The notes under the pieces were generated by a model, which did not search any database, was not told the origin of the DNA, and worked only from the letters and a program-made list of their open reading frames with translations. From Winogradskyella costae (GTDB taxonomy: Bacteria > Bacteroidota > Bacteroidia > Flavobacteriales > Flavobacteriaceae): a stretch of 64,000 nucleotides of DNA. How positions within the stretch are numbered: the first letter of the stretch is position 1; each line of letters begins with the position of its first letter. The stretch is from contig NZ_JABFDK010000006.1 in NCBI RefSeq assembly GCF_013403865.1, positions 150,867-214,866 on the forward strand. The letters run 5' to 3'. A program made the position numbers and the translations under genes. Shown here in pieces: positions 37,612-47,156 of this stretch.

Positions 37612-38709
37612 TTGACAACTCAAGAAATCTACATATCGCGCTGTTTAGAAATTGCCAAAAACGGATTGGGATCTACAAGGCCAAACCCCATGGTTGGTGC
37701 TGTAATTGTGCATAATAATACCATAATTAGTGAAGGTTACACAAGTGCATATGGAGGTAACCATGCCGAAGTAAATGCAATTAATGCTGTTAAAGACAAA
37801 ACAATATTGCATAAAAGCACCCTCTACGTTACACTAGAACCTTGCAGTCATTTTGGAAAAACACCTCCTTGTAGCGATTTAATTGTAAAGCACAGCATCC
37901 CAAATGTAGTGATTGGGTGTGTTGACGATAACCCTGAAGTGGCCGGGAAAGGTATTGCTAAACTAAAAGCTTCAGGCTGTAATGTTACTGTGGGTGTTTT
38001 AGAAAATGAATGTAAAACGCATCACAAACGATTTTTTACATTTCACAATAAAAAGCGTCCTTACATTATATTGAAATGGGCTGAAACTCGCGATGGCTTT
38101 ATTGCTCCCGATATTAAGAACGAAAAAAAGCCTGTTTGGATAACAAATACATATTCACGTCAAATAGTGCATAAATGGCGAGCAGAAGAGCAAGCTATTT
38201 TAGTAGGAACCAATACTGTTATTGAAGACAATCCGAGTTTAACCGTTAGAGATTGGTCAGGAGAAAATCCTATAAGAGTGGTTTTGGACAGAAATTTGAA
38301 ATTAGATAAAACTTATTCCGTTTTTAATGATGAAGCTGAAAATATAATTTTTCATGATGATAATGATTTATTTCGCAAAGTCGACGAGAATCAAAAAGGT
38401 TGGGCAATTTCCCCACCTTTACAAAGAGGCTTTAATGCTGCCTATGCCGAAATCGATTGGAATTTAAAAACTTCAATAGCAAAACAAATATGTGATGCTT
38501 TGTATAAATTTCAAATTAATTCAATAATAATTGAAGGTGGATTAAAAACACTGCAAACCTTTATCGATGAAGAATTATGGGACGAAGCTAGAATTTTTAC
38601 TGGAACAGTTGAATTTGAAACGGGTAAAAAAGCACCAAAACTTCAAGGGAGATTACTATCTGAATCTAGAATTAATAATGATTTATTAAAAATATATGCA
38701 AAAGATTAA
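37612..38709 (+). CDS. ribD: Bifunctional riboflavin deaminase/reductase
   Basis: Second and third steps of riboflavin synthesis. The N-terminal deaminase has the zinc site His51-Ala-Glu53 (GGNHAEVNAI), Cys78 and Cys87 (LEPCSHFGKTPPCSDL). The C-terminal reductase starts near residue 150 (RPYIILKWAETRDGFI) with VGTNTVIEDNPSLTVR and IIEGGLKTL. The start is TTG directly after the previous stop (TAATTG), giving MTTQEIYISRCLEIAKNG, the expected N-terminus. Overlaps the HAD gene by 14 bases. Confidence 0.95.
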   Translation: MTTQEIYISRCLEIAKNGLGSTRPNPMVGAVIVHNNTIISEGYTSAYGGNHAEVNAINAVKDKTILHKSTLYVTLEPCSHFGKTPPCSDLIVKHSIPNVVIGCVDDNPEVAGKGIAKLKASGCNVTVGVLENECKTHHKRFFTFHNKKRPYIILKWAETRDGFIAPDIKNEKKPVWITNTYSRQIVHKWRAEEQAILVGTNTVIEDNPSLTVRDWSGENPIRVVLDRNLKLDKTYSVFNDEAENIIFHDDNDLFRKVDENQKGWAISPPLQRGFNAAYAEIDWNLKTSIAKQICDALYKFQINSIIIEGGLKTLQTFIDEELWDEARIFTGTVEFETGKKAPKLQGRLLSESRINNDLLKIYAKD

Positions 38710-39313
38710 AACACTCATTTTCGATTTTGGAGATGTATTTATCAACTTAGATAAACAAGGCGCAATGCAAAAAGCCTTAGAGTTATTTGAAATAGAAACT
38801 TTTGACGCTGACATCATTGAAACCAATGAATTATATGAGGTTGGAAAAATTTCAACAGCAGAATTTATTCAGTTTTACAGCATTAGATTTCCTCAAATTA
38901 AAGAAACACATCTTGTTGAACTTTGGAACTGTATATTAAAAGATTTCCCTAGTCATAGATTAGATTTTATTAAGAAACTAGCACATCATAAAGAATACAA
39001 ACTCATATTACTAAGTAACACCAATGATATGCACATTGATTCAATAAAGTCCAATGTACCTTTCTTTGAAGATTTTAAAAATTGTTTTGACAAATTCTAC
39101 TTATCACAAGAAGTTCAACTTAGAAAACCAAACGCTGATATTTTCAATTTTGTATTAGAGCAAAATAATCTAATTGCTAACGAATGTTTGTTTATCGACG
39201 ATACCAAAGATAATACAGATACAGCTAAATCAATGGGGTTCCATACATGGAATATAGACGAAACAAAAGAAGACGTCACAACGCTTTTCGAAATGAATAA
39301 AGCGCTCTTTTGA
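38696..39313 (+). CDS. HAD superfamily IA phosphatase, YihX-like
   Basis: A 205-residue HAD hydrolase. Motif 1 is IFDFGDVFINLD with nucleophile Asp10 and Gly, not Asp, at +2, as in YihX-type sugar-phosphate phosphatases. Motif 2 is LLSNTNDMH, motif 3 LRKPNADIF, and motif 4 FIDDTKDN. Substrate is not determined; YihX of E. coli acts on alpha-glucose-1-phosphate. Translationally coupled with ribD (14-base overlap) and the next EamA gene (4-base overlap). A role in dephosphorylating the riboflavin intermediate is conceivable from context but unproven. Confidence 0.85.
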   Translation: MQKIKTLIFDFGDVFINLDKQGAMQKALELFEIETFDADIIETNELYEVGKISTAEFIQFYSIRFPQIKETHLVELWNCILKDFPSHRLDFIKKLAHHKEYKLILLSNTNDMHIDSIKSNVPFFEDFKNCFDKFYLSQEVQLRKPNADIFNFVLEQNNLIANECLFIDDTKDNTDTAKSMGFHTWNIDETKEDVTTLFEMNKALF

Positions 39314-40161
39314 TATATTTACTAATTAGCATATTAGCATCCACTGCAATTTTTGTTGTTTTTAAACTCTTCAAAAAATATGAAGTCAATACGCTTCATG
39401 GTATTGTTGTTAATTATTTTACCGCTTGTTTTTTAGGCTTCTTACTTTATGGTGGTTCGATTGAACCTGCTGAAATTATAAAAGCCAATTGGTTTATCCC
39501 TGCTATATGCTTAGGTTTTTTGTTTATTGCAATTTTTAACGTTATGGCATTAACAGCACAAAAAAATGGACTTTCCGTAGCTTCGGTTGCTAGCAAAATG
39601 AGTGTTATAATTCCGGTTATTTTTGGTATCATCGTTTTTAAAGAAAGCGTTGGTGCTCAAAAAATCATAGGTATACTCTTGGCTTTAGTCGCGGTTTACT
39701 TGACATCTATAAAGAGTAAAAACAACACGATACTTGCGCAGTCTATTTATTTACCTATTATTCTCTTTTTAGGTTCGGGTATTATTGATACATCCATCAA
39801 TTATTTTGCACCAAATGATAAAATAGCTTTGTTCTCTGCCACCATATTTGCCATGGCAGCAATTATAGGAGTCATCCTTTTATCAGGAAGCTTATTAAAA
39901 TCTAAAGTTATATTTAAGCCAATAAGCATTCCATTTGGTATCGCTTTAGGTATTGTAAATTATGGATCTATTCATTTTTTATTAATGGCTTTACGTGTTG
40001 AGAACACAGAGAGTTCAACCTTATTCACTATTAATCATATAGCTATTTTAGCGCTATCAACGTTAATAGGATTAGTCTTATTTAAAGAAAAAATTTCTAA
40101 GAAAAACTGGATAGGAATTATATTAGCCCTAATCTCTATACTATTAGTCACTTTAGCATGA
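39310..40161 (+). CDS. EamA/DMT family transporter
   Basis: A 283-residue inner-membrane protein with ten predicted hydrophobic helices in two EamA halves (for example SVASVASKMSVIIPVIFGII and the C-terminal FTINHIAILALSTLIGLVLF, each followed by KE and a helix). These proteins export metabolites; the substrate is unknown. Start is TTG at 39310 within the overlap TTGA with the HAD gene. The stop overlaps the next start by 4 bases (ATGA). Confidence 0.88.
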   Translation: MIYLLISILASTAIFVVFKLFKKYEVNTLHGIVVNYFTACFLGFLLYGGSIEPAEIIKANWFIPAICLGFLFIAIFNVMALTAQKNGLSVASVASKMSVIIPVIFGIIVFKESVGAQKIIGILLALVAVYLTSIKSKNNTILAQSIYLPIILFLGSGIIDTSINYFAPNDKIALFSATIFAMAAIIGVILLSGSLLKSKVIFKPISIPFGIALGIVNYGSIHFLLMALRVENTESSTLFTINHIAILALSTLIGLVLFKEKISKKNWIGIILALISILLVTLA

Positions 40162-40766
40162 TGGAAGACGATTTATATAAAACAATTACGAAACCAGCGC
40201 AAGGAGAATTATTTAAAGATAAGAATAGTAAATTCTATGGATTTGCATTTCCTGTAACGGAGGAAGAACAAATAAAACAACACATAGACCATTTAAAAAA
40301 AGAACACTACTCTGCCAGACATTGGTGTTATGCCTACCAGATAGGAACAGAAACGATTAAATATCGAGCCAATGACGATGGAGAACCTAACAATTCCGCT
40401 GGAATGCCTATTTATGGACAAATTCAATCTTTTGAAGTCACCAACATCCTAATTGTAGTCATTCGCTATTATGGCGGTGTTAAACTAGGAGTTGGAGGCC
40501 TAATAAATGCTTATAGAACAGGAGCACAATTTGCATTAGAAGCTTCAAAAATTGTGGAACGTACCATAAATAAAAAATTTAAACTCAGTTTTGAATATAA
40601 AAACATGAGTAAAGTGATGCGAATTTTAAAAGAAAACAACGTTGAAATCATTAATCAAACCTTAGAATTAAATTGCGTATTAGAAATATCTGTCAGAAAA
40701 AACCACAGTTCTAAAGTTTTTGATTTATTTGATCAATTTTTCGGAGTTGAAATCGAAGAATTATAA
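40158..40766 (+). CDS. YigZ/IMPACT family protein
   Basis: A 202-residue protein. The N-terminal UPF0029/IMPACT domain has KNSKFYGFAFPV, ARHWCYAYQIG, NDDGEPNNSAGMPI and IVVIRYYGGVKLGVGGLINAYR, all hallmark blocks; a DUF1949-like C-terminal domain follows. The molecular function of YigZ is not settled. Last gene of the lea-ribD-HAD-EamA run; its end overlaps the convergent thioesterase by 6 bases. Confidence 0.9.
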   Translation: MMEDDLYKTITKPAQGELFKDKNSKFYGFAFPVTEEEQIKQHIDHLKKEHYSARHWCYAYQIGTETIKYRANDDGEPNNSAGMPIYGQIQSFEVTNILIVVIRYYGGVKLGVGGLINAYRTGAQFALEASKIVERTINKKFKLSFEYKNMSKVMRILKENNVEIINQTLELNCVLEISVRKNHSSKVFDLFDQFFGVEIEEL

Positions 40767-41168
40767 CGAATAATTTCGCAGTTTATCTAAAAGATATTTT
40801 GGACATCTTGTAGGTCGATTCCGCTTAACGTCGATAAAAGCTAAAACAGTATTCCCTGTTGCTAATAAAACGTTGGATTCATTTCGTAATTCATATTCAA
40901 ATTCTATAGAAGCAGTTGGCATCTTTTTGAGTCTTGTTTTCACTTTAAGCACATCATCATAACGTGCTGAATTTTTGTAATTTATAGACAACGAAACTAC
41001 TGGTAACATAATACCATCTGCCTCCATACCACTATAATTTAGACCAAACTCTCGTAACCACTCTGTTCTTCCTACTTCAAAATAAACGGCATAGTTGCCA
41101 TGATACACAACTCCCATCTGGTCAGTCTCTCCGTAGCGTACTCTAATATCAGTTTCATTATAATTCAT
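40761..41168 (-). CDS. Hotdog-fold acyl-CoA thioesterase (YbgC/FadM-like)
   Basis: A 135-residue single hotdog domain. RYGETDQMGVVYHGNYAVYFEVGRTEWLR contains the 4-hydroxybenzoyl-CoA thioesterase type signature with Asp16. Hydrolyses acyl-CoAs by family analogy; chain length unknown. Convergent with the YigZ gene, sharing 6 bases at the 3' ends, and divergent from dnaA. Confidence 0.9.
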   Translation of the reverse strand: MNYNETDIRVRYGETDQMGVVYHGNYAVYFEVGRTEWLREFGLNYSGMEADGIMLPVVSLSINYKNSARYDDVLKVKTRLKKMPTASIEFEYELRNESNVLLATGNTVLAFIDVKRNRPTRCPKYLLDKLRNYSL

Positions 41169-41366
41169 ACATTAATGTGTGTTTAAGAAAAAAAAGTGTA
41201 ATTTTAAATTGTTTTAAACATGAGAAAAAAAATCTAAATATTCTATCTAATTTGATTTTTTTATTAAGAATTTTGTTCACATATTTGTGCTGTTAAAAAC
41301 TACTAGAGAATTCCAATTCTCTTTTTTTTTGCTAAAATAACTAACAACAAAAACCTAACTTAAAGA

Positions 41367-42794
41367 ATGGAGATCACAGCGCAATCTGTATGGAGTAATT
41401 GTCTTGCTTTTATAAAAGATAATATACAACCACAAGCCTATAAAACTTGGTTTGAACCTATAGATGCTGTAAAACTTTCCGGTAACGCATTGAGTATTCA
41501 AGTTCCTAGTAAATTTTTCTATGAATGGTTAGAAGAGCATTATGTAAAAATTTTAAAGGTATCCTTAACAAAAGAGTTAGGTGAAGATGCTAAATTGGTG
41601 TACGTTATTAAAATGGAGAACACTTACGGTAACAAACAACCTTTTACAGAAAAAATACCAAGTGCAAACAGGTCGGCATTAAAATCTCAAGATGTAGACG
41701 TGCCTTTTAATAATAAAAGTCCTGAGCTTAGAAATCCGTTTATAATTCCTGGAATTAGAAATGTAAAAATTGAATCTCAGCTTAATCCAAGTTATAGTTT
41801 TGAAAACTTCTTAGAAGGGGACTCTAACCGTTTAGCTAGAAATGCAGGTATTGCAGTAGCAAACAAACCTGGTGGAACCTCTTTTAATCCCTTATTAATT
41901 TTTGGTGGAGTTGGTTTAGGAAAAACGCATTTAGCACACGCTATTGGTGTTGATATCAAAGATAAATATCCTGAAAAAACAGTTTTATATATTTCTGCTG
42001 AAAAATTCACACAACAATATATAGATTCTGTAAAAAAGAATAACAGAAATGACTTCATTCACTTCTACCAAATTATAGATGTGCTTATTATAGATGACGT
42101 TCAGTTCTTATCTGGTAAAACAGGAACACAGGATGTCTTCTTTCATATTTTTAACCATTTACACCAAAACGGTAAGCAAGTTATTTTAACAAGTGACAAA
42201 GCACCTGTAGACATGCAAGATATTGAGCAACGCTTATTATCACGTTTTAAATGGGGTCTTTCTGCAGAATTACAAACACCAGATTTTGAAACTAGGGTTT
42301 CTATTCTAAAAAATAAACTTTACAGAGACGGTGTTGAAATGCCCGAAGACATTATAGACTATGTTGCAAAACATATTAAAACCAATGTTAGAGAGCTCGA
42401 AGGTGCAATCATTTCATTAATCGCACAGTCTTCTTTCAACAAAAAAGAAATTACAATTAACCTTGCGAAAGATATTGTAGAGAAGTTTGTTAAAAACACT
42501 AAACGTGAAGTTTCTATTGATTACATTCAGAAAGTAGTTTCAGATTATTTTCAAATGGATGTTAATACCCTTCAATCTAAAACACGTAAACGCCATATAG
42601 TACAAGCCCGACAGTTAGCGATGTTTTTTGCTAAGAAATACACTAAAGCGTCTTTAGCTAGTATTGGCTCTCAAATTGGGCAACGTGATCACGCGACTGT
42701 TTTACACGCTTGTAAGACCGTTGATAATTTATCTTCTACAGATAAACAATTTAGAAAATACGTTGAAGACCTGTCTAAAAAATTAGCACTTTAA
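41367..42794 (+). CDS. dnaA: Chromosomal replication initiator DnaA
   Basis: The initiator ATPase that melts oriC. 475 residues: N-terminal domain I (1-80), a linker, AAA+ domain with Walker A GGVGLGKT at 180-187 and Walker B LIIDDVQFLSGK, and a C-terminal DNA-binding domain with KRHIVQARQLAMFF and the signature QIGQRDHATVLHACKTV. The 198-base upstream region is very AT-rich, but I found no cluster of DnaA boxes, so oriC is not assigned here. A phosphatase gene follows 12 bases on. Confidence 0.97.
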   Translation: MEITAQSVWSNCLAFIKDNIQPQAYKTWFEPIDAVKLSGNALSIQVPSKFFYEWLEEHYVKILKVSLTKELGEDAKLVYVIKMENTYGNKQPFTEKIPSANRSALKSQDVDVPFNNKSPELRNPFIIPGIRNVKIESQLNPSYSFENFLEGDSNRLARNAGIAVANKPGGTSFNPLLIFGGVGLGKTHLAHAIGVDIKDKYPEKTVLYISAEKFTQQYIDSVKKNNRNDFIHFYQIIDVLIIDDVQFLSGKTGTQDVFFHIFNHLHQNGKQVILTSDKAPVDMQDIEQRLLSRFKWGLSAELQTPDFETRVSILKNKLYRDGVEMPEDIIDYVAKHIKTNVRELEGAIISLIAQSSFNKKEITINLAKDIVEKFVKNTKREVSIDYIQKVVSDYFQMDVNTLQSKTRKRHIVQARQLAMFFAKKYTKASLASIGSQIGQRDHATVLHACKTVDNLSSTDKQFRKYVEDLSKKLAL

Positions 42795-42806
42795 TTACAT
42801 TTTATT

Positions 42807-43262
42807 ATGACTCGTATCTTAATGGTGTGCTTAGGTAACATTTGCCGTTCACCATTAGCTCACGGTATCCTACAATCTAAAGTTTCTGCAGAACACTACT
42901 ATGTGGATTCTGCTGGTACCGCCGCCTATCACATAGGTAATGCCCCAGATAGACGATCAATTGCTGTCGCAAAGCATAATGGATTAGATATTAGCGCACA
43001 GAGCGCAAGACAGTTTAAAACATCTGATTTTGATGCATTTGATTATATCTACGCTATGGACGAATCAAATTATTCTGATATTATAAGCCTAGTGAGACAT
43101 ACAGGTGATATTGAAAAAGTAAATCTTTTTCTTGAAACCAACCCCTCTATTCAAAACAAAAACGTGCCAGATCCATATTACGGAAATGAAGGCGGTTTTG
43201 AATACGTTTTTGACCTAATTACCGAAACATGCGACTTATTAGTTAAGAAACTAGGTAAGTAA
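42807..43262 (+). CDS. Low-molecular-weight protein-tyrosine phosphatase
   Basis: A 151-residue phosphatase. The P-loop CLGNICR (Cys8 to Arg14, Cx5R) is at the N-terminus and the acid Asp lies in VPDPYYG. By family it removes phosphate from tyrosine in proteins, commonly in exopolysaccharide control or stress responses. It directly follows dnaA and could be cotranscribed. Confidence 0.93.
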   Translation: MTRILMVCLGNICRSPLAHGILQSKVSAEHYYVDSAGTAAYHIGNAPDRRSIAVAKHNGLDISAQSARQFKTSDFDAFDYIYAMDESNYSDIISLVRHTGDIEKVNLFLETNPSIQNKNVPDPYYGNEGGFEYVFDLITETCDLLVKKLGK

Positions 43263-43328
43263 CACAAACATTTTCAACTTTAGTAAAGTCTTTTTTTTGT
43301 AAATTAGTCTTTTAAACGCTCATTACTT

Positions 43329-44750
43329 ATGAAAACGACTATAACACACCTTCTTCTTTCATTCATAACTATCTCAAGTATTTACGCGCAACAATTAGAG
43401 TTAGAACTTTTTGCTTCTAATTTAAATAAGCCTGTAAGTATTAAACATGCAGGTGATGATAAGCTGTTTGTGGCTGAACAAGCTGGAAAAATAATAATCA
43501 TTAATGCAGATGGCATAGTACAAACAACACCCTTTTTAGATATTAATAACCTTGTAATTAATACTGGGAACGAGAGAGGCTTACTTGGTTTGGCTTTTCA
43601 TCCTGAATATGCCACCAACGGTTATTTTTTTGTAAACTACATTAACAATTCTGGTAATACTGTTATTTCTAGATTTACAAAAGATTTTACAACACCTGAA
43701 ACAGCAGATCCTAATTCTGAATTGATAATACTTACCTACGATCAACCCTATACAAACCATAATGGTGGAGATTTAGCTTTTGGGCCAGACGGTTATCTCT
43801 ACATCGCTTCTGGTGATGGTGGCTCTTCTGGAGATCCACAAAATCGTGCTCAAAACAAGTTAAGTTTACTAGGTAAAATGCTACGATTAGATATTGATAC
43901 TGTTACTGAAACCGAAAATTATGGTATCCCTACTGACAATCCGTTTATTGAAGATTCAGAAGCTAGACCCGAAATTTGGGCTTACGGACTTAGAAATCCT
44001 TGGAGGTTTTCTTTCGACCGCTTAAATGGAGATCATTGGATTGCAGATGTAGGTCAAGGTGCATACGAAGAGATTAATAGCGTTTCACCTGTAGAAGCTT
44101 CTTCAGGATTAAACTATGGATGGAAATGTTACGAAGGCAGTGATACTTATAATACAACGGGTTGTGCTGACCAAAGCACGTATACTTTTCCTGTTAGCGG
44201 TTATTACCATTTTGGTGATGGAGAAGTTAAATGTTCCATTACAGGTGGCTATAGGTACAGAGGCAGTAATTATCCGAATTTTAATGGTTGGTATTTCTTC
44301 GCCGACATTTGTAGTCAAGAAATTGGATATTTAGTCTATGATGAAACGAATGAAGCTTGGACCAAATCCTTTCAGCAGTTTTCAGGACAATGGTCGGCGT
44401 TTGGAGAAGATATCAATGGAGAACTATATGTTTCAGATATTTCTGAAGGTGGCATTTACAAACTTATAGATGCAACTTTAAGTACCAATGATTATTTAAT
44501 TTCTGAAGTATCTATATATCCCAATCCTACTAAACATACCTTACATATTAATTTTGGCTCAAATTACAATTCCGGCCTTTTAACTAATATCCATATTTTT
44601 GATATACAAGGAAAAAAAGTAAAGGAGATTAAAAGCACTACCGACACCACTTTAACAATAAATACAACCAAATTGTCTAAAGGTATTTATATATTAAAAA
44701 TTAATTCGGAAAACGCAATACAAAGCACCCATAAACTAGTTATACATTAA
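43329..44750 (+). CDS. PQQ-dependent sugar dehydrogenase-like protein with T9SS sorting domain
   Basis: A 473-residue exported protein: signal peptide MKTTITHLLLSFITISSIYAQ, then a six-bladed glucose/sorbosone dehydrogenase (GSDH) beta-propeller (about 25-375; ERGLLGLAFHPEYATNGYFFVNY, NHNGGDLAFGPDGYLYIASGDGG, EIWAYGLRNPWRFSFD) and a T9SS type A tail (about 395-473, IYPNPTKHTLHINFG...KGIYILKIN). Whether it binds PQQ and oxidises sugars is inference. Its stop overlaps the next start (TAATG). Confidence 0.9.
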   Translation: MKTTITHLLLSFITISSIYAQQLELELFASNLNKPVSIKHAGDDKLFVAEQAGKIIIINADGIVQTTPFLDINNLVINTGNERGLLGLAFHPEYATNGYFFVNYINNSGNTVISRFTKDFTTPETADPNSELIILTYDQPYTNHNGGDLAFGPDGYLYIASGDGGSSGDPQNRAQNKLSLLGKMLRLDIDTVTETENYGIPTDNPFIEDSEARPEIWAYGLRNPWRFSFDRLNGDHWIADVGQGAYEEINSVSPVEASSGLNYGWKCYEGSDTYNTTGCADQSTYTFPVSGYYHFGDGEVKCSITGGYRYRGSNYPNFNGWYFFADICSQEIGYLVYDETNEAWTKSFQQFSGQWSAFGEDINGELYVSDISEGGIYKLIDATLSTNDYLISEVSIYPNPTKHTLHINFGSNYNSGLLTNIHIFDIQGKKVKEIKSTTDTTLTINTTKLSKGIYILKINSENAIQSTHKLVIH

Positions 44751-45466
44751 TGAGCAATACTAAAGGAAAATTATATCTTATACCTACACGATTAGGAGAT
44801 AATCCACCTCTTGAAGTTTTACCTATTTCAATCAAAAAAATAGTTGAGGATATTGATTTTTACATTGTTGAAAATGAAAAAACCGCACGTCGTTTTATAA
44901 AACGCATAGCACCTAGCAAATCACAACCCTCTTTAAAACTACAGGTCTTAAATAAATACACTACCGAAGCAGAGCGCAATACGTTTTTAAACCCTTGCTC
45001 AGAAGGAGTCTCAATCGGGTTACTTTCTGAAGCTGGCTGTCCGGCAATTGCAGATCCTGGTGCTGATATTGTAGGCTTAGCGCATCAAATGGATATAAAA
45101 GTTGTACCACTTGTTGGTCCATCTTCTATTTTGTTGGCTTTAATGGGGTCTGGTATGAATGGCCAAAGTTTTACCTTTAATGGTTATTTGCCAATTGACA
45201 AGAGTGAACGCAAGTCAAAATTAAAGACTTTAGAACGGATATCTTCTGAACATAATCAGTCTCAAATCTTTATTGAAACTCCTTATAGGAACATGAAAAT
45301 GCTTGAAGACCTAACAAGTACTCTACATCCAAACACAAGAGTTTGTGTTGCGTGCGATTTAACTTTGCCTACCGAGTTTATAAAAACAAAAACAGTAAAT
45401 GACTGGAAGCACAATAAAGAAGACCTCCACAAGAGGCCTACTATATTTATTATCCAAAAAGATTAA
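44750..45466 (+). CDS. SAM-dependent methyltransferase of the RsmI/tetrapyrrole methylase family
   Basis: A 238-residue enzyme with the tetrapyrrole-methylase fold: LYLIPTRLGDNPP at the N-terminus, GLLSEAGCPAIADPGADIV as the SAM-binding loop, and VPLVGPSSILLALMGSGMNGQSFTFNGYLP. These match RsmI, which 2'-O-methylates C1402 of 16S rRNA, but this is the shorter subgroup without RsmI's C-terminal domain, so the target is unproven. Starts within the stop of the preceding gene. Confidence 0.85.
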   Translation: MSNTKGKLYLIPTRLGDNPPLEVLPISIKKIVEDIDFYIVENEKTARRFIKRIAPSKSQPSLKLQVLNKYTTEAERNTFLNPCSEGVSIGLLSEAGCPAIADPGADIVGLAHQMDIKVVPLVGPSSILLALMGSGMNGQSFTFNGYLPIDKSERKSKLKTLERISSEHNQSQIFIETPYRNMKMLEDLTSTLHPNTRVCVACDLTLPTEFIKTKTVNDWKHNKEDLHKRPTIFIIQKD

Positions 45467-45472
45467 TTGGAT

Positions 45473-46129
45473 TTAAAGTGTTACTCTGGCTTTCTTATCT
45501 GGAGTGATCATAGACGTGTCATAACCTGAAAACTTTTTCATATAATATCGTACAGAAGACCCATAAGCATCCGAAAGGTTATTAACGCCATAGCTACGCA
45601 AGAACTTTTTTACACTTCCAGGACCTGCTAAGTGAGCAGCTGCTAAAATACCTGATTCGGTAACTTTAACACCTGCAATTTTCTTACCTTCAAAACGCTT
45701 TATGTCTTTTCTAAGCACCCATTTATTTCGTTCTGCATTTGCGATGAATGCTTTTTCTTGTAATTCTGGATTATATAAGAACTGGTTAGGGTTGTAAATA
45801 CCAATAACTTTTAAGGTTTCTGCACCAAATTGATATTTCCCTAAATACCCCAAAGTATTCACCGTAAAATAATCGCCTCTAGATTCTTTAAAAGCTAATG
45901 CTTCTTTAAACCCTTCAAAAGACTTACCTAAATGTGGAGTAAACAGATTGTACTTTACATTATGGCCTTCATTGATCATAGCCACTTCTTCAGAAATGTT
46001 ATAATCTAATATTAATCCTTCTGTAGAATACATATCAGGATTAAGAGATGCATTTGGGTATAAGGCTAATGCCATAAGTACACAAATTGAAAATGGTATC
46101 ACTATACTCTTAACGCTATTTTTAATCAT
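45473..46129 (-). CDS. Lysozyme-like (transglycosylase-fold) envelope protein
   Basis: A 218-residue protein with one N-terminal hydrophobic segment (VIPFSICVLMALALYP). The mature part contains EALAFKESRGDYFTVNTLGYLGKYQFGAETL, which fits the catalytic Glu and GxYQF pattern of soluble lytic transglycosylase/lysozyme-like folds, and later ILAAAHLAGPGSVKKFL. Peptidoglycan hydrolysis is a fair inference. ATG at 46129 chosen over one 33 bases upstream because it gives a normal signal segment. mltG and dapF lie close by. Confidence 0.7.
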   Translation of the reverse strand: MIKNSVKSIVIPFSICVLMALALYPNASLNPDMYSTEGLILDYNISEEVAMINEGHNVKYNLFTPHLGKSFEGFKEALAFKESRGDYFTVNTLGYLGKYQFGAETLKVIGIYNPNQFLYNPELQEKAFIANAERNKWVLRKDIKRFEGKKIAGVKVTESGILAAAHLAGPGSVKKFLRSYGVNNLSDAYGSSVRYYMKKFSGYDTSMITPDKKARVTL

Positions 46130-46187
46130 AACAGTTAAATTTTTACAGTACAATAGTTTCAAAAAACTATCCTACAAAATTCGCGTG

Positions 46188-46195
46188 CAAATATA
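46188..46195 (-). promoter_or_regulatory. Bacteroidetes -7 promoter element
   Basis: On the minus strand it reads TATATTTG (TAnnTTTG), 58 bases before the start of the lysozyme-like gene. No clear -33 TTG at standard spacing. Confidence 0.4.
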
Positions 46196-46247
46196 CAACA
46201 TATTTTCAATTACTGAAAATCAACCGATTAAGTGTTAAAAAATTAAC

Positions 46248-47153
46248 TTAAAAGTAGACAGAGTGCCATTTTATCCGACCACCGCTGTTCAATTCTATAG
46301 CAGGAAAAGGCAGCTTAATAACGTTAAAAACGTCAAATAATGTTTTTAGGAAGTGAGAATTTGTCTTAATTCTTGTTAAATCAACGTCTAAGCTTAAGTA
46401 ATATTGTCGTGTTCTATTTTGGTCTAAAAATAAAGAATCAGATGCCTCACCTGTTAACATACCATCGGCTCCGTAACCAAAAGCTACATTTAACCAATTT
46501 GGTATGGATTCCGTTTTTAGAAATGAATTAATATTGGCACTTAACCAATATGTCTGGCCATTATAATCTTTTAAAAATTCTTCAGCCAAACCACTGCCTA
46601 ATTTACTTGGTCGCTGTTTTGCAAATGATGTTCTATGAAATGAATACTTTAGTACAATACGTTGTTCTTCCCAAAGCAATTCTTGTCCTACATGCAATCC
46701 TGTTCCTGCTACATTTGCCGCCATATCAGACCAAGAAAACCCCCATTCTTCAGAAAACCCGTCCATAACTTCAACGGCAGTTAGGAACCCCAAACCTAAA
46801 GTAGAACCATAAAGTAATTGATCTTTTTCACTCACTCCAGCCCAGTTTAACGTGTTAGCCCCTAATCTTCCCAATTGATACGACGAAAATGCATGCCCTA
46901 ATTTATCCATTTGTAACCACTCACCACTATCGTTCAAGGTTTTAAAATTAGAACGCGGATAATCGGCATACCATAATTGGTTTAATCCGATTAAGGTTGT
47001 TGATGCTAAAGCAGCTTCAAAAATTACAACGGTATTTCTACGTGATATATTTAAAGTGTCACTAGGCTTTAAAAACTGAATACGTTTAGATTGCGAAAAA
47101 AGCGGAGCACTTGCCAAAAAGAAAGTTACAATATAGACAATAGCGCGATTCAA
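46248..47153 (-). CDS. DUF2279 family envelope protein
   Basis: A 301-residue protein with signal peptide MNRAIVYIVTFFLASAPLFSQ. The body fits DUF2279: LNQLWYADYPRSNF, QMDKLGHAFSSYQLGRLGANTL, GFLTAVEVMDGFSEEWGFSWSD (read in parts). It probably sits in the outer membrane or periplasm. Function unknown. It follows mltG by 3 bases and is likely cotranscribed with it and dapF. Confidence 0.8.
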   Translation of the reverse strand: MNRAIVYIVTFFLASAPLFSQSKRIQFLKPSDTLNISRRNTVVIFEAALASTTLIGLNQLWYADYPRSNFKTLNDSGEWLQMDKLGHAFSSYQLGRLGANTLNWAGVSEKDQLLYGSTLGLGFLTAVEVMDGFSEEWGFSWSDMAANVAGTGLHVGQELLWEEQRIVLKYSFHRTSFAKQRPSKLGSGLAEEFLKDYNGQTYWLSANINSFLKTESIPNWLNVAFGYGADGMLTGEASDSLFLDQNRTRQYYLSLDVDLTRIKTNSHFLKTLFDVFNVIKLPFPAIELNSGGRIKWHSVYF

Positions 47154-47156
47154 ACC

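Noticed and set aside
41169..41366. Possible oriC upstream of dnaA
   Set aside because: The spacer is AT-rich and holds a TTGTTCACA-like word, but no cluster of near-consensus DnaA boxes (TTATCCACA) is visible on either strand.
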